Origin: Zobellia galactanivorans
GTDB taxonomy: Bacteria; Bacteroidota; Bacteroidia; Flavobacteriales; Flavobacteriaceae
Length of the DNA: 64,000 nucleotides
NCBI RefSeq assembly: GCF_000973105.1
Contig: NC_015844.1
Span: 558,001-622,000, forward strand
Direction: 5' to 3'
Under the pieces are notes generated by a model that was not told the origin of the DNA, did no database searches, and saw nothing but the letters and a program-made list of their open reading frames with translations. Both the position numbers and the translations under genes were made by a program. Shown one piece after another: positions 23,650-34,064 of the stretch (position 1 is its first letter; each line of letters begins with the position of its first letter).

Positions 23650-26118
23650 TTATCCTTGATCCAACACGATAGTGTCACCTACATTGAGGGTTGCGTTCTC
23701 CGTTAGGGTTTGATCATCAACTATGATTTTGTTCAACTTTAAGTGACCGCTTTTTAAGGTCAATAGCAATGGTTCCCCCACTTTAGCTTCTAATACCCCA
23801 CTAGCGTGAGCCGTAAAAAATGGTAATTTATAGGGGGCTTCAATTCTTGGGGTGAAAGACAACACTCCTTGTGGGGCCGAGAATTGCTGCCCACTCAAGG
23901 CAAGTGGAATTCCCCAAAGCATCAATTGTCTGCCATAATGGGAGTTTGTATGTGGATACCCATTGGTTACTGAAGTGAGATCAGCATAATTCCATTGATC
24001 ATTTAGTCCCTTCCGCCAATGATTAATTACTTTCTTGGCCTGTCCTAAACTTTTATCCGGGTTCATTTGCAAATAAATATTCAATATCGACCAATGAATG
24101 CTCCCTGCTTGCCATACAGTATTGTTTACGCCGGAACCTGTTTCATCCCTGTCGTTACCCGCATAAGCCAACACTTTCATTCCATAGGGTGAATCTGCGG
24201 CAACTACCTCAGCTTCAAGGTGCGACTTCATTAATTCTGGTTCGATAACATCTCCAAGTCCCAACAAATAGCTCCATACTTGACCAAATTGGGTATCAAT
24301 ATGAATATCATCATTTTTAGGTTCATCCTTATTCCACCAATTTCTAAAGTAAGTTCCGGTCCAAAAATGTGCTTTTAAAGTATTTTGGGCAGCTGCAATG
24401 TTCTTTTTATATAGTGATACTAAATCTTCTTTTTCACGCTCCTTTGCCAATTCTGTAGCCGCTTTCATCGCCGCCAAATGCATAAAGGCATTATATGAAA
24501 CGAGATCTTTCTTGCCGAATCCAGACAAATCATAGGTGGCCGCAAGTCTATCTGGTAAGCCAAATTTCCGCGAACGATTTATTTGCCATTGGGCGGCCCT
24601 TTTTACATGGGGCCACATTTCATTTACGAACTCTTCATCCCCATCCCAAATGTGGGAGGCATAAACGCTCAAAATGAATGAAGTGCTACAATCACCAAGA
24701 ACACGACCCGGACTAGGTTGGTCTAAAGGGTCTTTGGAATTTCTGGGCCAAAGCTTTTCGGGGATATATCCATTATCTCGCTGAGCGGCACCATGAGCAC
24801 CGATAATACTCTTTTTAAGTTCGGGAAAAAACAAATCATACGGTAGCGAACGGGCAAAACTTATATGAATTGGGTCAATGTTGGGACACGCGAAGGATTC
24901 CCACTGACGGAATCTGTTATCTTTCGTCCAGATTCCAGTTTTTACAATGGTTGCCGTACTATTTACCATAGCATCTTGTAACCAATCAGGCAGGGAATTA
25001 TCAAAACAGGTTTCGTTCCATTCAATAATTCCTTTCCATGTTTCAGGTAAGCGGCTCAATGCCTTTTCGGTAACCTCGGTACTGCTCCTGAATAAGTTGG
25101 TGTAATAATTGCCCACTATCTCTACAGAAATCGGTCTCTCAGGAAAGTACCATCCCATCGCTATCGTTATGGTTCTTTTTTCTCCTGGAGCCAATGAGAC
25201 TTTTGCGCTTATGGCACCGTATTGGCCCGAATCATGAATATCTTCTTGAAAATTACCGTTATCGGAAAATTCATCCCATAATTTGTTTAAGTCATCCGCT
25301 ACGCTATAAGTTACTTCATCTGCTCCGTTCGCTGCCAAGGTCATGTCTCCGCTGGAAGGTTCTTTTCCTTTTTTGGTCAAGACTAAACCTTGGTCTACGT
25401 TAAACAAACCTTGGATATGATTTGGGAGGTTAAAAAGAAAAGCAGCTTGATACTCGTCATCTGTGACATTTTCTAGCTCGAGACTGAAAAGGGCACAGGG
25501 AGTGGCTGACTGTATTGAATTACGAATTTTGTATTCTGAATATGCGTATAATTTTGTCTTTAAAGGAATATTGGAATCTTGAATATTGAGGCGAGAAACA
25601 GGAAAGGCCCCTGAGTATTCCAATTGTTGGACCGCTGGAAGTTTTTTGGGAGGGTGTGTGCGTAAAGTAGTGGCAAAAGCCTTTTTACCATCAGCCTGAA
25701 TATATAGCCCCATGAAGGCATCGTTTAATTGTATCTTATCATTTCCCGTTGCGGGTGAGTTGTTGAAAATATCCCAGTCCATAAAGCCTCCATCAGCCCT
25801 TAATTCTACAGATCCTGCCCCGAAGCCTCCTAAAGGCACGGAAGAACGCATCCCCGACGGTGGTTCTATCGTACTATCTCCTTTTTTTTCAAAAAGATAA
25901 TTCGGACCATCCATATATCTATACTTTTCGTCAGTCTCAACATAAAATCCTTTTTTTTCTACTTTGGAAAAAATCATATCACGTGAAACGGTCCCCTTAT
26001 TTTTAAACACTACTTCGTCGGTATATTTTTTAAGGGATACAGTATTTCTTTCTTGAGTACACGATACAAGGACCAAGGCCATAATACCAATGCAACTTCG
26101 TATTTTTATATATTTCAT
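23650..26118 (-). CDS. GH116-related lipoprotein (822 aa)
   Basis: Lipoprotein signal ending 'LVLVSC'. The GBA2_N-type motif appears as 'SVPLGGFGAGSVELRADGGF' (about residues 93-112), and the DUF608 helical half has 'IHIDTQFGQVWSYLLGLG'; Asp608 aligns with the acid/base position. The expected nucleophile site reads 'MVNSTATIV' (384-392), lacking the Glu of NEL. It is paralogous to the 923-residue protein but differs in anchoring, so one may act at the surface and the other in the periplasm. It lies 84 bases downstream of susD. Confidence 0.85.
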   Translation of the reverse strand: MKYIKIRSCIGIMALVLVSCTQERNTVSLKKYTDEVVFKNKGTVSRDMIFSKVEKKGFYVETDEKYRYMDGPNYLFEKKGDSTIEPPSGMRSSVPLGGFGAGSVELRADGGFMDWDIFNNSPATGNDKIQLNDAFMGLYIQADGKKAFATTLRTHPPKKLPAVQQLEYSGAFPVSRLNIQDSNIPLKTKLYAYSEYKIRNSIQSATPCALFSLELENVTDDEYQAAFLFNLPNHIQGLFNVDQGLVLTKKGKEPSSGDMTLAANGADEVTYSVADDLNKLWDEFSDNGNFQEDIHDSGQYGAISAKVSLAPGEKRTITIAMGWYFPERPISVEIVGNYYTNLFRSSTEVTEKALSRLPETWKGIIEWNETCFDNSLPDWLQDAMVNSTATIVKTGIWTKDNRFRQWESFACPNIDPIHISFARSLPYDLFFPELKKSIIGAHGAAQRDNGYIPEKLWPRNSKDPLDQPSPGRVLGDCSTSFILSVYASHIWDGDEEFVNEMWPHVKRAAQWQINRSRKFGLPDRLAATYDLSGFGKKDLVSYNAFMHLAAMKAATELAKEREKEDLVSLYKKNIAAAQNTLKAHFWTGTYFRNWWNKDEPKNDDIHIDTQFGQVWSYLLGLGDVIEPELMKSHLEAEVVAADSPYGMKVLAYAGNDRDETGSGVNNTVWQAGSIHWSILNIYLQMNPDKSLGQAKKVINHWRKGLNDQWNYADLTSVTNGYPHTNSHYGRQLMLWGIPLALSGQQFSAPQGVLSFTPRIEAPYKLPFFTAHASGVLEAKVGEPLLLTLKSGHLKLNKIIVDDQTLTENATLNVGDTIVLDQG

Positions 26119-26202
26119 TCCTATTCTAAAAAATTAGAAAAGCACGGAAAATGAACGATGCATTTCCCATGCGATTCATTGTTAAACAAACTCAAATAAA
26201 TA

Positions 26203-27897
26203 TCAGTATCCTGGATTTTGTTTTAATTCTCCTGTAACATTTGCTTCTATATTCGATAAAGGAATAGGAGCTAAGTTGTGAAAGTCTTGAATGTCGTCGG
26301 TATTAAAAGAGTTTTGTAGCCGAACCCTTTCGACCAGTTTTCCGGTTCGATGAAGTACTAACCTTCTAGGTTCTTCAAAACTAAGTTCACGGCCTCGCTC
26401 ATCTAGAATATAATCTATGCTTACTTCATTTGCATTAATAAGCGATCCGTTAGACCGGGCTCTAATCTTGTTAATGTCAATCGCGGCATTGGCATTATCC
26501 CCATTTAGATGATAAGCTTCTGCCCTTAAGAGGTAAGTAGCTGCCAATCTTAAGAAATAACGATCTCGGAAGGTAGATCCTGCACTATTCTTCAATAACA
26601 TTTTTTCTTTGTCGGCATACAGATTATCAGGATGTTGACCTATTGTAGTTACCTTCGTAAGATATGGTGTGATACGCCATGGTTCATCATCAAGAACATT
26701 GTTTGCTGGGGGATTTTCCAACATACTCATACCAAAATAAGCGGATTCAGGATTATCATAGACAGGATCCCTGAATAGGTTTATTCTTTGGCTTCGAATA
26801 TCTATATCATAATCGTCTCCCCAAATGTCTTTTTCCCAAAACTTTGTAAGCTTTATCCAAACAATACCTCTTCCTCCACTGTTTAATGTAGAGGATGGTC
26901 CTATAGTGCCAGGATTACCATCGGGATCTACCAGGGTCCATGATAGAGGTCCATGCATTCGTTCAAGATTTGCGGGTCCCGCACTCGAGGTTGATAAAAG
27001 TCCTCCCGGGACATCTACTTCCATTTGTGCAACCCATAGGGCTTCTGTATTTCCTGAAGAACGGTTTTGGTTACCTACCCTAAATAAGTCGTAATAAACG
27101 TTTCCTTCTGTGTCTGAAGCGAGAGAGCCAAACCTTTCCGTCATTAAAGAGGTTGCTGGATTATCGATTACAACCGAAGCTGCTGTGATAGCTTGGCCGT
27201 ACTCGCCTAAAGAAATATATGTTTCAGCCAGATAGTGTTGCGCAACTAAATTATGTAATCGTCCATCTTCAACTTCGGTAATATCACTTAACCCGGCCGC
27301 GGCGTCCGAAAAATCTTGAACCATTAAATTTAAAACGTCTTCTTTTGAATCTCGAGTGAAATCTGTTTTAGGTTCTGCAATCTCTTCTGTCAATAGGGGT
27401 ACATCTCCAAAATGATAGACTAAATATCTATAGGCAAATGCTCGGAAAAACTTTGCTTCGGCACCTACGCTTATTTTTTCGCTGTCTGTTAATTCTGAGT
27501 TTTCAATCCGAGCTATAATGGTATTGGCATTAGCAACAATTTTATAATAATCGTTCCAAATGAATGATACAATATTTCCGTTAGTGGGATTGTAAGAGTT
27601 GGCATAATTACCAAATCGAGTCGGTTGATTTTCCTCGTCTCTTCCTTCTTGAAACATGTCCGTGCCAAAATATTGGGCCATTGCACCAAACTGATTGGTT
27701 CCGTCTCCCATAATGGCAGCTCTTGTCTTTGCGTACAAATCTATTAGCGACGATTGAAATTGGTCAATATTCTTATACGCCGTTTCCGTGACAAAGAAAT
27801 CTTGGGGTTCTTCTTTAAGAAAGTCGTCTTCATTGCACGATACTGATAAAAACAGTAAGAGTATGTATATTGTAATGTGTGTATATTTACTTTTCAT
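26203..27897 (-). CDS. susD: SusD/RagB-family nutrient-binding lipoprotein (564 aa)
   Basis: Lipoprotein signal MKSKYTHITIYILLLFLSVSC, then the SusD start 'DDFLKEEPQDFF'. TPR-like helices ('AEAKFFRAFAYRYLVYHFGD', 'LYLVAQHYLAETYISLGEYG'-type segments) and the C-terminal 'LDERGRELSFEEPRRLVLHR' are hallmarks of the family. It binds the glycan or glycoside at the cell surface and caps the SusC channel. It is 16 bases downstream of susC. Confidence 0.95.
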   Translation of the reverse strand: MKSKYTHITIYILLLFLSVSCNEDDFLKEEPQDFFVTETAYKNIDQFQSSLIDLYAKTRAAIMGDGTNQFGAMAQYFGTDMFQEGRDEENQPTRFGNYANSYNPTNGNIVSFIWNDYYKIVANANTIIARIENSELTDSEKISVGAEAKFFRAFAYRYLVYHFGDVPLLTEEIAEPKTDFTRDSKEDVLNLMVQDFSDAAAGLSDITEVEDGRLHNLVAQHYLAETYISLGEYGQAITAASVVIDNPATSLMTERFGSLASDTEGNVYYDLFRVGNQNRSSGNTEALWVAQMEVDVPGGLLSTSSAGPANLERMHGPLSWTLVDPDGNPGTIGPSSTLNSGGRGIVWIKLTKFWEKDIWGDDYDIDIRSQRINLFRDPVYDNPESAYFGMSMLENPPANNVLDDEPWRITPYLTKVTTIGQHPDNLYADKEKMLLKNSAGSTFRDRYFLRLAATYLLRAEAYHLNGDNANAAIDINKIRARSNGSLINANEVSIDYILDERGRELSFEEPRRLVLHRTGKLVERVRLQNSFNTDDIQDFHNLAPIPLSNIEANVTGELKQNPGY

Positions 27898-27913
27898 CGA
27901 ATTATTTTTTTAA

Positions 27914-30900
27914 TTAAAAACTAATATCCAATCCAGTAGTAATGGATTTCATTACGGGGCTGCTCGAGGTAAATCCTTGTCCAGTTTCTGGATCCCAACC
28001 TAACCAGTCTGTTATAGTAATCAAATTTTTTCCGCTGAGGTACAGCTTCAATCCCTTAATACCTGCATCTTTCATCCAGTTGGAGGAAGTGTCAAAATCA
28101 TAACCTAGAGAAATATCTTGTAAACGAATAAAATCTCGAGAGAAGTAATTTCTAATAGGTAAGGGTTCTTGAGCCCCTAATCCTTTAAAGGTGGCATTAG
28201 GGTTTCTAGGAGACCACCAATCTACCGTGGTCAATACATTTGTGTTGGTAGTAGGCCTTTCCAATTCGCCTATAATTGGATTGTTAACCCCTAAATACCC
28301 ATCTTTTCCTCCTTGGATGCTTTTAATAAAAAGCCTCAACGTAAGGTTATTATATTTTAAAGTGTTTTGAAACCCTATAGTGTAAGCTGGCTCAGCTCTA
28401 CCTAATATTGTACGGTCATCGGTGTTTAAAATACCATCTTCATTTATGTCCCTGATTTTACGTGTCCCCACAGTGTAACCGTCGGGAATATTTCCTTGGT
28501 CGGTTAGCTGGTAGATGCCTTGAATATCATAATTATAAATTGCTCCTATCGATTCTCCTATAAAAAGATTATCGGCAATAAGATTGTCTTCCTTTCCATC
28601 ACCATCTTGATCATACCCCAATAAAGTGTTTATCTTGTTTTTGTTGGCAGATAGATTGACCCCGATATCCCATCCTATTTTAGAAGATGAAGATTGCCGT
28701 GCAATTCTACTGTTCAAAAAGACTTCTATACCAGAATTGGCAACTTCGCCTAAATTCGTCTGGATGAATGAAAATCCTGTTAGGGAAGGTAAACTTTGCT
28801 TCCAAAGAAGGTCGGTGGTCTTCGAGTTATAATAATCGATACTACCACTAATACTGCTATTCATAATCGAAAAATCTAATCCTAGATTGATTCCTTTTGT
28901 GGTTTCCCAACTAAGGTTTGGATTGGCCAATGATGTTGGTGATTGCCCATTTAGGGTTCCTCCTCCATCTCCGAAAACATATCTTGAATCTTCATCTAAA
29001 TCTACACGAGCCAATGATTGAAATCTATTGGTGAGATTCCCTGTTGCGCCATAGCTTGTTCGTAATTTCAAATAATTAAGGATGGAATCATCGCCTAAGT
29101 TAAGGTCTTCCGTTAGCACCCAACTTAGGGCAAGGGAAGGGAAGTAGCCAATTTTTTTATTTTCTGCAAATCCGGAATACCCATCTCGTCTTATGGTTGC
29201 TGTCAATAGGTATTTATTGTCATAGTCGTAACTTAACCTAGCCATTTGATAACTAAAAGACTCTCTATATCCGTTGGAAGTTATGTTTTGCACTGAAGCT
29301 TGGGAAATACTTTGATACCCCAAATCCAAGTTGTCAAAACCTGAGCCTTCAACCCTAGTGCGGTCAAATTCTATTTTATTTCTACCGGATAAAAGCGTTA
29401 CTCCAATAGAATGTTTTCCAAAGTCGTTTTTGTAGTCTATGATATTATCTAGGGACCAGTCGTATGTACTGGAAACATCTTTAAACGCACTTCCATTTAA
29501 GCCAGCACCGTAGATATTTGAATTAAACCTATTGTTCCATCTGTAATTATGGCTATAATTTATACGATAAGTCAATCCATCAATCCCTGGAATACTAACT
29601 ATACTATGAAATACCCCAGAAATATTATTTCGTATATCACTATCTTCGGCTTCGGACTCTAAAAACCCGTTGACCCCTGCATTGCCATTTGGATTTATAA
29701 TATAATTTCCATTTTCATCTCTAATTTTTCCAAAAGGTAATTGCGAGATTACACCGCCGATTGATGGGCTTACACCTGAGAAATCTGAGAAAGACCCATA
29801 GGTGTTTGCCCCTAATGTCAACCAAGGGGTAAGCTTGGTTTCAATGTTGATTCTTACCGTTTTTCGTTCAAATTCGTCATTCAGAACCCAATTATCTTGT
29901 TTTGTATATCCGCCTGATATATAGTATGTAGTGTTTTCACTTCCTCCGCTAAATGAGAGCTGGTGGTTGTTTATAAAACCAGCGCCTGTCATTTCTCCGA
30001 ACCAATCGCTATCAGTGCCATCTTGAACACCTTGGACCAGTGGCGGCAAAACATCTAGAGCATCTAGAACTTTCCAATCAGGGTTTTGCTCGGTATAGTT
30101 CGGCGCCAAATAGCTGTTCCGCCAGTCTAAATCTCGTTGCATTTCGATATATTCATTTCGATTTAGGGTTCGTAGGTCGTTAGATGGCGATTGTGATGTA
30201 TAATAGGCATTGTACCTAATGACCGGTCCTTGGCCTTTTTTTCCGCCTTTTGTAGTAAGCAAAATCACGCCATTCGCTGCTTGGGCTCCGTAAATGGCTT
30301 TACTGCTAGCATCCTTAAGTACATTTACCGCTTCAATATCACTTGGGTTTAAATCGTTAAGACTTCCTCGATATATAGCCCCATCAACCACTATTAATGG
30401 GGATAGGTTTCCGTTAATTGATGTTCGGCCCCTAACCTGAATAGAGGGTTCTTCTCCTGCAGAACTTATTTGACCTATGTTTAAACCTGGTACCGATCCA
30501 CTAATAGATTGTAAAATGTTTGTATTTGGAGCTTCTTTAAACGATTCAAGGTCAGCATTAACGACTGCTCCTGTTAAATCGCTTTTACGGACAGTTCCAT
30601 ACCCAACTACCACAACTTCTTCCAATCCGGCTGCACTTTCTTGTAATTCTATAATTAAACTAGTTTCCTTATCAACAGGAACTTCCTTAGTTGCAAAACC
30701 GATATAAGTGACAACTAAAATGGCACTATCCTCTTCTACCTCAATAGAAAAATTACCGTCAAAATCTGCGGTAACACCATTAGTTGTTCCTTTTTCGACA
30801 ATGTTTGCACCTGGTAATGGTTGACCGTTAGTATCCGTAACCGTTCCGGACACTACTTCTTGAATCTCCGCCTCAATAATAGAAATATTACTGTTTTGGA

Positions 30901-31276
30901 CATTATTAGATAATGCACGTTGCTTAAGAAATATTTGTTTATCTACTACCCGATGAGTAGTTCTTGTTTTTGCGAAAATTCTAGTTAGAATCTGTGGTAC
31001 CGTTTCTTGCTTCGCTTTTACACTTATTATTCTATTCAAATCAACATCTTTGATTTGATACACAAAATGAAATTCGGTTTGGCTTTCAATTTCATCAATA
31101 AGCCTTATAACAGTGACATTGCTCAAATCTAGTGTAATCTTTGTCCCCTGCGAATATGATGTTTTGGCCTGCATGGTAAACAGGACCAAAAACATAAACA
31201 ACATACTAATTTTCATCTTCAAATTGAGTTTAAGCAATGGGAGTCCCCTTCTTGTTTGATCAAGAAATTTTTTCAT
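27914..31276 (-). CDS. susC: SusC/RagA TonB-dependent transporter with STN domain (1120 aa)
   Basis: Signal region to about residue 43; an STN (secretin/TonB short N-terminal) domain at about 50-115 ('TEFHFVYQIKDVDLNRIISV'); a CarboxypepD_reg-like beta domain at about 142-222 ('VSGTVTDTNGQPLPGANIVE'); the SusC signature 'GLEEVVVVGYGTVRKSDLTG'; plug and a 22-strand barrel ending 'MKSITTGLDISF'. It imports the substrate captured by SusD using TonB energy. The STN domain is the part that signals occupancy to a FecR anti-sigma factor, and such a gene lies just upstream. Confidence 0.95.
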   Translation of the reverse strand: MKKFLDQTRRGLPLLKLNLKMKISMLFMFLVLFTMQAKTSYSQGTKITLDLSNVTVIRLIDEIESQTEFHFVYQIKDVDLNRIISVKAKQETVPQILTRIFAKTRTTHRVVDKQIFLKQRALSNNVQNSNISIIEAEIQEVVSGTVTDTNGQPLPGANIVEKGTTNGVTADFDGNFSIEVEEDSAILVVTYIGFATKEVPVDKETSLIIELQESAAGLEEVVVVGYGTVRKSDLTGAVVNADLESFKEAPNTNILQSISGSVPGLNIGQISSAGEEPSIQVRGRTSINGNLSPLIVVDGAIYRGSLNDLNPSDIEAVNVLKDASSKAIYGAQAANGVILLTTKGGKKGQGPVIRYNAYYTSQSPSNDLRTLNRNEYIEMQRDLDWRNSYLAPNYTEQNPDWKVLDALDVLPPLVQGVQDGTDSDWFGEMTGAGFINNHQLSFSGGSENTTYYISGGYTKQDNWVLNDEFERKTVRINIETKLTPWLTLGANTYGSFSDFSGVSPSIGGVISQLPFGKIRDENGNYIINPNGNAGVNGFLESEAEDSDIRNNISGVFHSIVSIPGIDGLTYRINYSHNYRWNNRFNSNIYGAGLNGSAFKDVSSTYDWSLDNIIDYKNDFGKHSIGVTLLSGRNKIEFDRTRVEGSGFDNLDLGYQSISQASVQNITSNGYRESFSYQMARLSYDYDNKYLLTATIRRDGYSGFAENKKIGYFPSLALSWVLTEDLNLGDDSILNYLKLRTSYGATGNLTNRFQSLARVDLDEDSRYVFGDGGGTLNGQSPTSLANPNLSWETTKGINLGLDFSIMNSSISGSIDYYNSKTTDLLWKQSLPSLTGFSFIQTNLGEVANSGIEVFLNSRIARQSSSSKIGWDIGVNLSANKNKINTLLGYDQDGDGKEDNLIADNLFIGESIGAIYNYDIQGIYQLTDQGNIPDGYTVGTRKIRDINEDGILNTDDRTILGRAEPAYTIGFQNTLKYNNLTLRLFIKSIQGGKDGYLGVNNPIIGELERPTTNTNVLTTVDWWSPRNPNATFKGLGAQEPLPIRNYFSRDFIRLQDISLGYDFDTSSNWMKDAGIKGLKLYLSGKNLITITDWLGWDPETGQGFTSSSPVMKSITTGLDISF

Positions 31277-31445
31277 ACTTTTATAATGTTTGATTGTGGT
31301 TATACAAATTGGCTAATCACTTCTACCAATCGGGAAATGGTGACACATTTTCCGATTTTTTTTGCCCAGTTGAGAAATAAACAAAAAAGTGAATAATTGG
31401 TTAATCTAGTTCTTCATTGGCTGGGATTTTAAACGGTTAATTTTT

Positions 31446-32609
31446 TCATTTTACAATTATTGTGTCTTTATTAATGATGTAATCTATATCATATTGACTC
31501 TTGAAATACTCTAGTATTTTTTCGATTGGCATATCACCGAAACTAGCATTGAATGTTTCCGATGCCATTTTTGAATTTTGGTTTATTATTTTAACATCGT
31601 AGTGCCGTTCTAGCTTTTTGAGAATATCTTCAAAACTTATATTCCTAAACACCAAAACTCCCTGAACCCAAGATGTATAAATACTTGTTACAACCGGTTG
31701 AGTAGATACATCACCAAGAGCATTGTCGTAACTCCCTAAGGTTCCTGGTGTTAATACTGTTTCTTTAATTACATCAGAACTTTTTATTTTTGAATACATA
31801 CCTACTGACCCTTCGACCAAAACAACTTGTTTCATGCTGTCTTCAGGATAGGCTGACACATTGAACTTTGTGCCATACACCTTAACGTTCAAATCAGATG
31901 CATTGACAATAAATGGTCTTTCCTTATCCTTTGCTACCTCTAAAAAAGCTTCTCCCATCAAATAAATTTTTCGGTCCATTCCTTTTTGGAATCTTACTGG
32001 ATATTTTAAGGATGACCCCGAGTTCAAGTATGCTATGGAACCATCTTCCAATTTAAGCTCAAACCGTTTTCCATAAGGCACATGTAACGTGTTATAAACC
32101 GGTTCACTCGTTTCAGACTCATTGTTATCTTTATACACTAATTGATTACCTACTTGAGAGCCGACTACATTTCCTTTGGTATCCAATATCTCAGTAGAGC
32201 CATCTTCTGAAATAACTTGTATATTTCCATCTTCTCGTTCTAGAGTTATAAAGTTCTCCGTTGGAGTAAATTCGGCCTCCTTCGGTTTTTCAAACGCTAC
32301 TTCTTTTACCAAGTATCCAATAGTCATAGATAACACAATAAGTGCAGCATACTTGAGGTAATTATTCAGTTTGATTTTTTTGGGCTTCCTTTTATCTTCC
32401 CTTATCTTATCCAGTAAAAGACGTTTTGATTTCTCCGTATCGTAGATTTTCATTTTACTGTCAATTCTATAATTTAGTTTTACATATTCATTAAAAAGTT
32501 GAATATTGGAAGGTTGTTTGAGTTCAATTTCCAATTCATCCAATTCCGATTTCGAAATTGCAGCTGTAATATATTTGACAATCAGTCTATGTAGTTTTTT
32601 CGGTTTCAT
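31446..32609 (-). CDS. fecR: FecR-family anti-sigma factor (387 aa)
   Basis: A cytoplasmic N-terminal sigma-binding part (about residues 1-80), one TM helix near 83-101 ('YLKYAALIVLSMTIGYLV'), a periplasmic FecR domain ('NTLHVPYGKRFELKLEDGSI', 'FIVNASDLNVKVYGTKFNVS') and a C-terminal DUF4974/STN-like domain ('FEDILKKLERHYDVKIINQN'). It is predicted to hold the divergently encoded ECF sigma factor until SusC signals through its STN domain. Located 169 bases upstream of susC on the same strand. Confidence 0.93.
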   Translation of the reverse strand: MKPKKLHRLIVKYITAAISKSELDELEIELKQPSNIQLFNEYVKLNYRIDSKMKIYDTEKSKRLLLDKIREDKRKPKKIKLNNYLKYAALIVLSMTIGYLVKEVAFEKPKEAEFTPTENFITLEREDGNIQVISEDGSTEILDTKGNVVGSQVGNQLVYKDNNESETSEPVYNTLHVPYGKRFELKLEDGSIAYLNSGSSLKYPVRFQKGMDRKIYLMGEAFLEVAKDKERPFIVNASDLNVKVYGTKFNVSAYPEDSMKQVVLVEGSVGMYSKIKSSDVIKETVLTPGTLGSYDNALGDVSTQPVVTSIYTSWVQGVLVFRNISFEDILKKLERHYDVKIINQNSKMASETFNASFGDMPIEKILEYFKSQYDIDYIINKDTIIVK

Positions 32610-32720
32610 TCATTATACAATTCACATTAATACGAACTCAAATTACGATACCCCTACTTTTTTCACATTTTTTTTTAATATTTGTTATAATCCATAGACC
32701 AACAACAACCAAACCACCAT

Positions 32721-33323
32721 ATGAAAAGACATTTTAATGATCAATCATTATTGATTGAGGGTTTAAAAAAAGGGAACGAAGAGGCATATGTTTACCTGGT
32801 AGAGAACTACCACAACCGATTATGTGCTTATGCCAACAGTCTTATGCGTGATGATTTGCTGGCAGAAGATATAGTGCAAAATGTATTTGTCCAGATTTGG
32901 GAAAAACGGAAAAAACTAAACCATGAACTTTCTTTGGATAGTTACCTGTATAAATCTGTTCATAATAAATTCATTGATGAATATCGAAAAGGTAAAGCCG
33001 TTATGGCTTTAGAGAAAAAATACTTGACAGCTTTAGAACTTGCTGTTGAAGAAAAAGACGAGGTCCAGGAACAAAAGGTATTGAATGTCCTTTTCGCTGC
33101 AATTCAAGAGTTGCCCCCAAAATGTAAACAAATTTTTCTAATGAGTAAAAAAGAAGGACTTACCAATATTGAGATATCTCAATGCCTGAACCTTTCTAAG
33201 AAAACTGTCGAGAACCAAATAACGAAAGCTTTCCGTATTTTAAGAGATAAGATGGGGGAAAAGTATGAGACAATTTTAATGTTGGTTTTTGGCATGGTCC
33301 AAAGAAATACGGAAAGCACCTAA
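32721..33323 (+). CDS. ECF RNA polymerase sigma factor, FecI type (200 aa)
   Basis: Sigma-70 region 2 ('YAYANSLMRDDLLAEDIVQN'-type segment, residues about 25-95) and region 4 with its helix-turn-helix ('IQELPPKCKQIFLMSKKEGL', 'EISQCLNLSKKTVENQITKA'). Length is normal for Bacteroidetes FecI-like factors. It is transcribed away from fecR across a 111-bp shared intergenic region and should activate the susC-susD-GH116 operon. A hairpin follows directly after the stop. Confidence 0.93.
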   Translation: MKRHFNDQSLLIEGLKKGNEEAYVYLVENYHNRLCAYANSLMRDDLLAEDIVQNVFVQIWEKRKKLNHELSLDSYLYKSVHNKFIDEYRKGKAVMALEKKYLTALELAVEEKDEVQEQKVLNVLFAAIQELPPKCKQIFLMSKKEGLTNIEISQCLNLSKKTVENQITKAFRILRDKMGEKYETILMLVFGMVQRNTEST

Positions 33324-33327
33324 ATAG

Positions 33328-33352
33328 GTGGTTTTTTATTAAAAACCACTTT
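33328..33352 (+). terminator. Terminator of the sigma-factor gene
   Basis: GTGGTTTTT and AAAAACCAC arms, 4-base loop, starting 4 bases after the stop codon, followed by TTTGTTT. Confidence 0.75.
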
Positions 33353-33514
33353 GTTTCAACCTTGTTAAACTTGTTAATTATTTAAGTAGAGTGAAATTCA
33401 TTTGATAGCCAGATGGTTATCTGCTGTTGCTGTCCCATAAAGATAAGGTAGGGTATATAATAATGCTTTAAATCTCATTGGTCATACTATTATAGATCCA
33501 TGTATGACTTACCC

Positions 33515-33792
33515 ATGACAAAGGGATACAAAGTAAGCAAGAACAGAATAAAGCGGCTATATTACCATGTTATGGGCCTGCGGGCCGTATTGCCCGGAAG
33601 GCATACCTCCAAAAGGAAGAGGCAATATTAAGATATATCTGAACCCACCAAAGTGATGGACTGGTACCGTTCCTACTCCTAACGGAGTATTTTGAACATT
33701 ACAACAAGGAAAAAAGACATGAATCCATAGCTTGTCATAGACCGATAGACATGTTTAAAAAAGTAGCACAAATTAACCGAGATTTGTATTAA
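33515..33792 (+). pseudogene. IS3-family OrfB remnant (two pieces)
   Basis: The first piece reads MTKGYKVSKNRIKRLYYHVM followed by 'GLRAVLPGRHTSKRKRQY', the pre-catalytic segment of IS150-type OrfB. The whole DDE core is deleted. A second piece in another frame gives 'YFEHYNKEKRHESIACHRPI' and 'MFKKVAQINRDLY' and stops at 33792, the usual OrfB C-terminus. Surrounding 33353-33514 and 33793-34064 show no gene. Confidence 0.75.
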
Positions 33793-34064
33793 AGCTGTCC
33801 TACTTATTGGAGAATGCTCTGTACTGGCACAAGTAGAAAATATAATCGGTTTTGATAAAATTGTCGGCCTGAATCATATGGATGCCTATTTTCAAGCTGG
33901 TGAGCATTGGGATGACTCTCTCGTTGTTGTTAATGGAGTCCGCTGGCGCTAGCATTGCACTAGTTTTCAGTATCAAACCACTCATGAAAAATCCGTCTAA
34001 AATCCTATTTTCAAAAGGGAAGTACTTTATAGTTTTGCTGTTTTTATTCTAAAAAAAATACATA

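Noticed and set aside
33943-33968. Another REP-like palindrome (CCGCTGGCGCTAGC)
   Set aside because: Only a short stretch resembles the RAYT ends and the second arm is missing.
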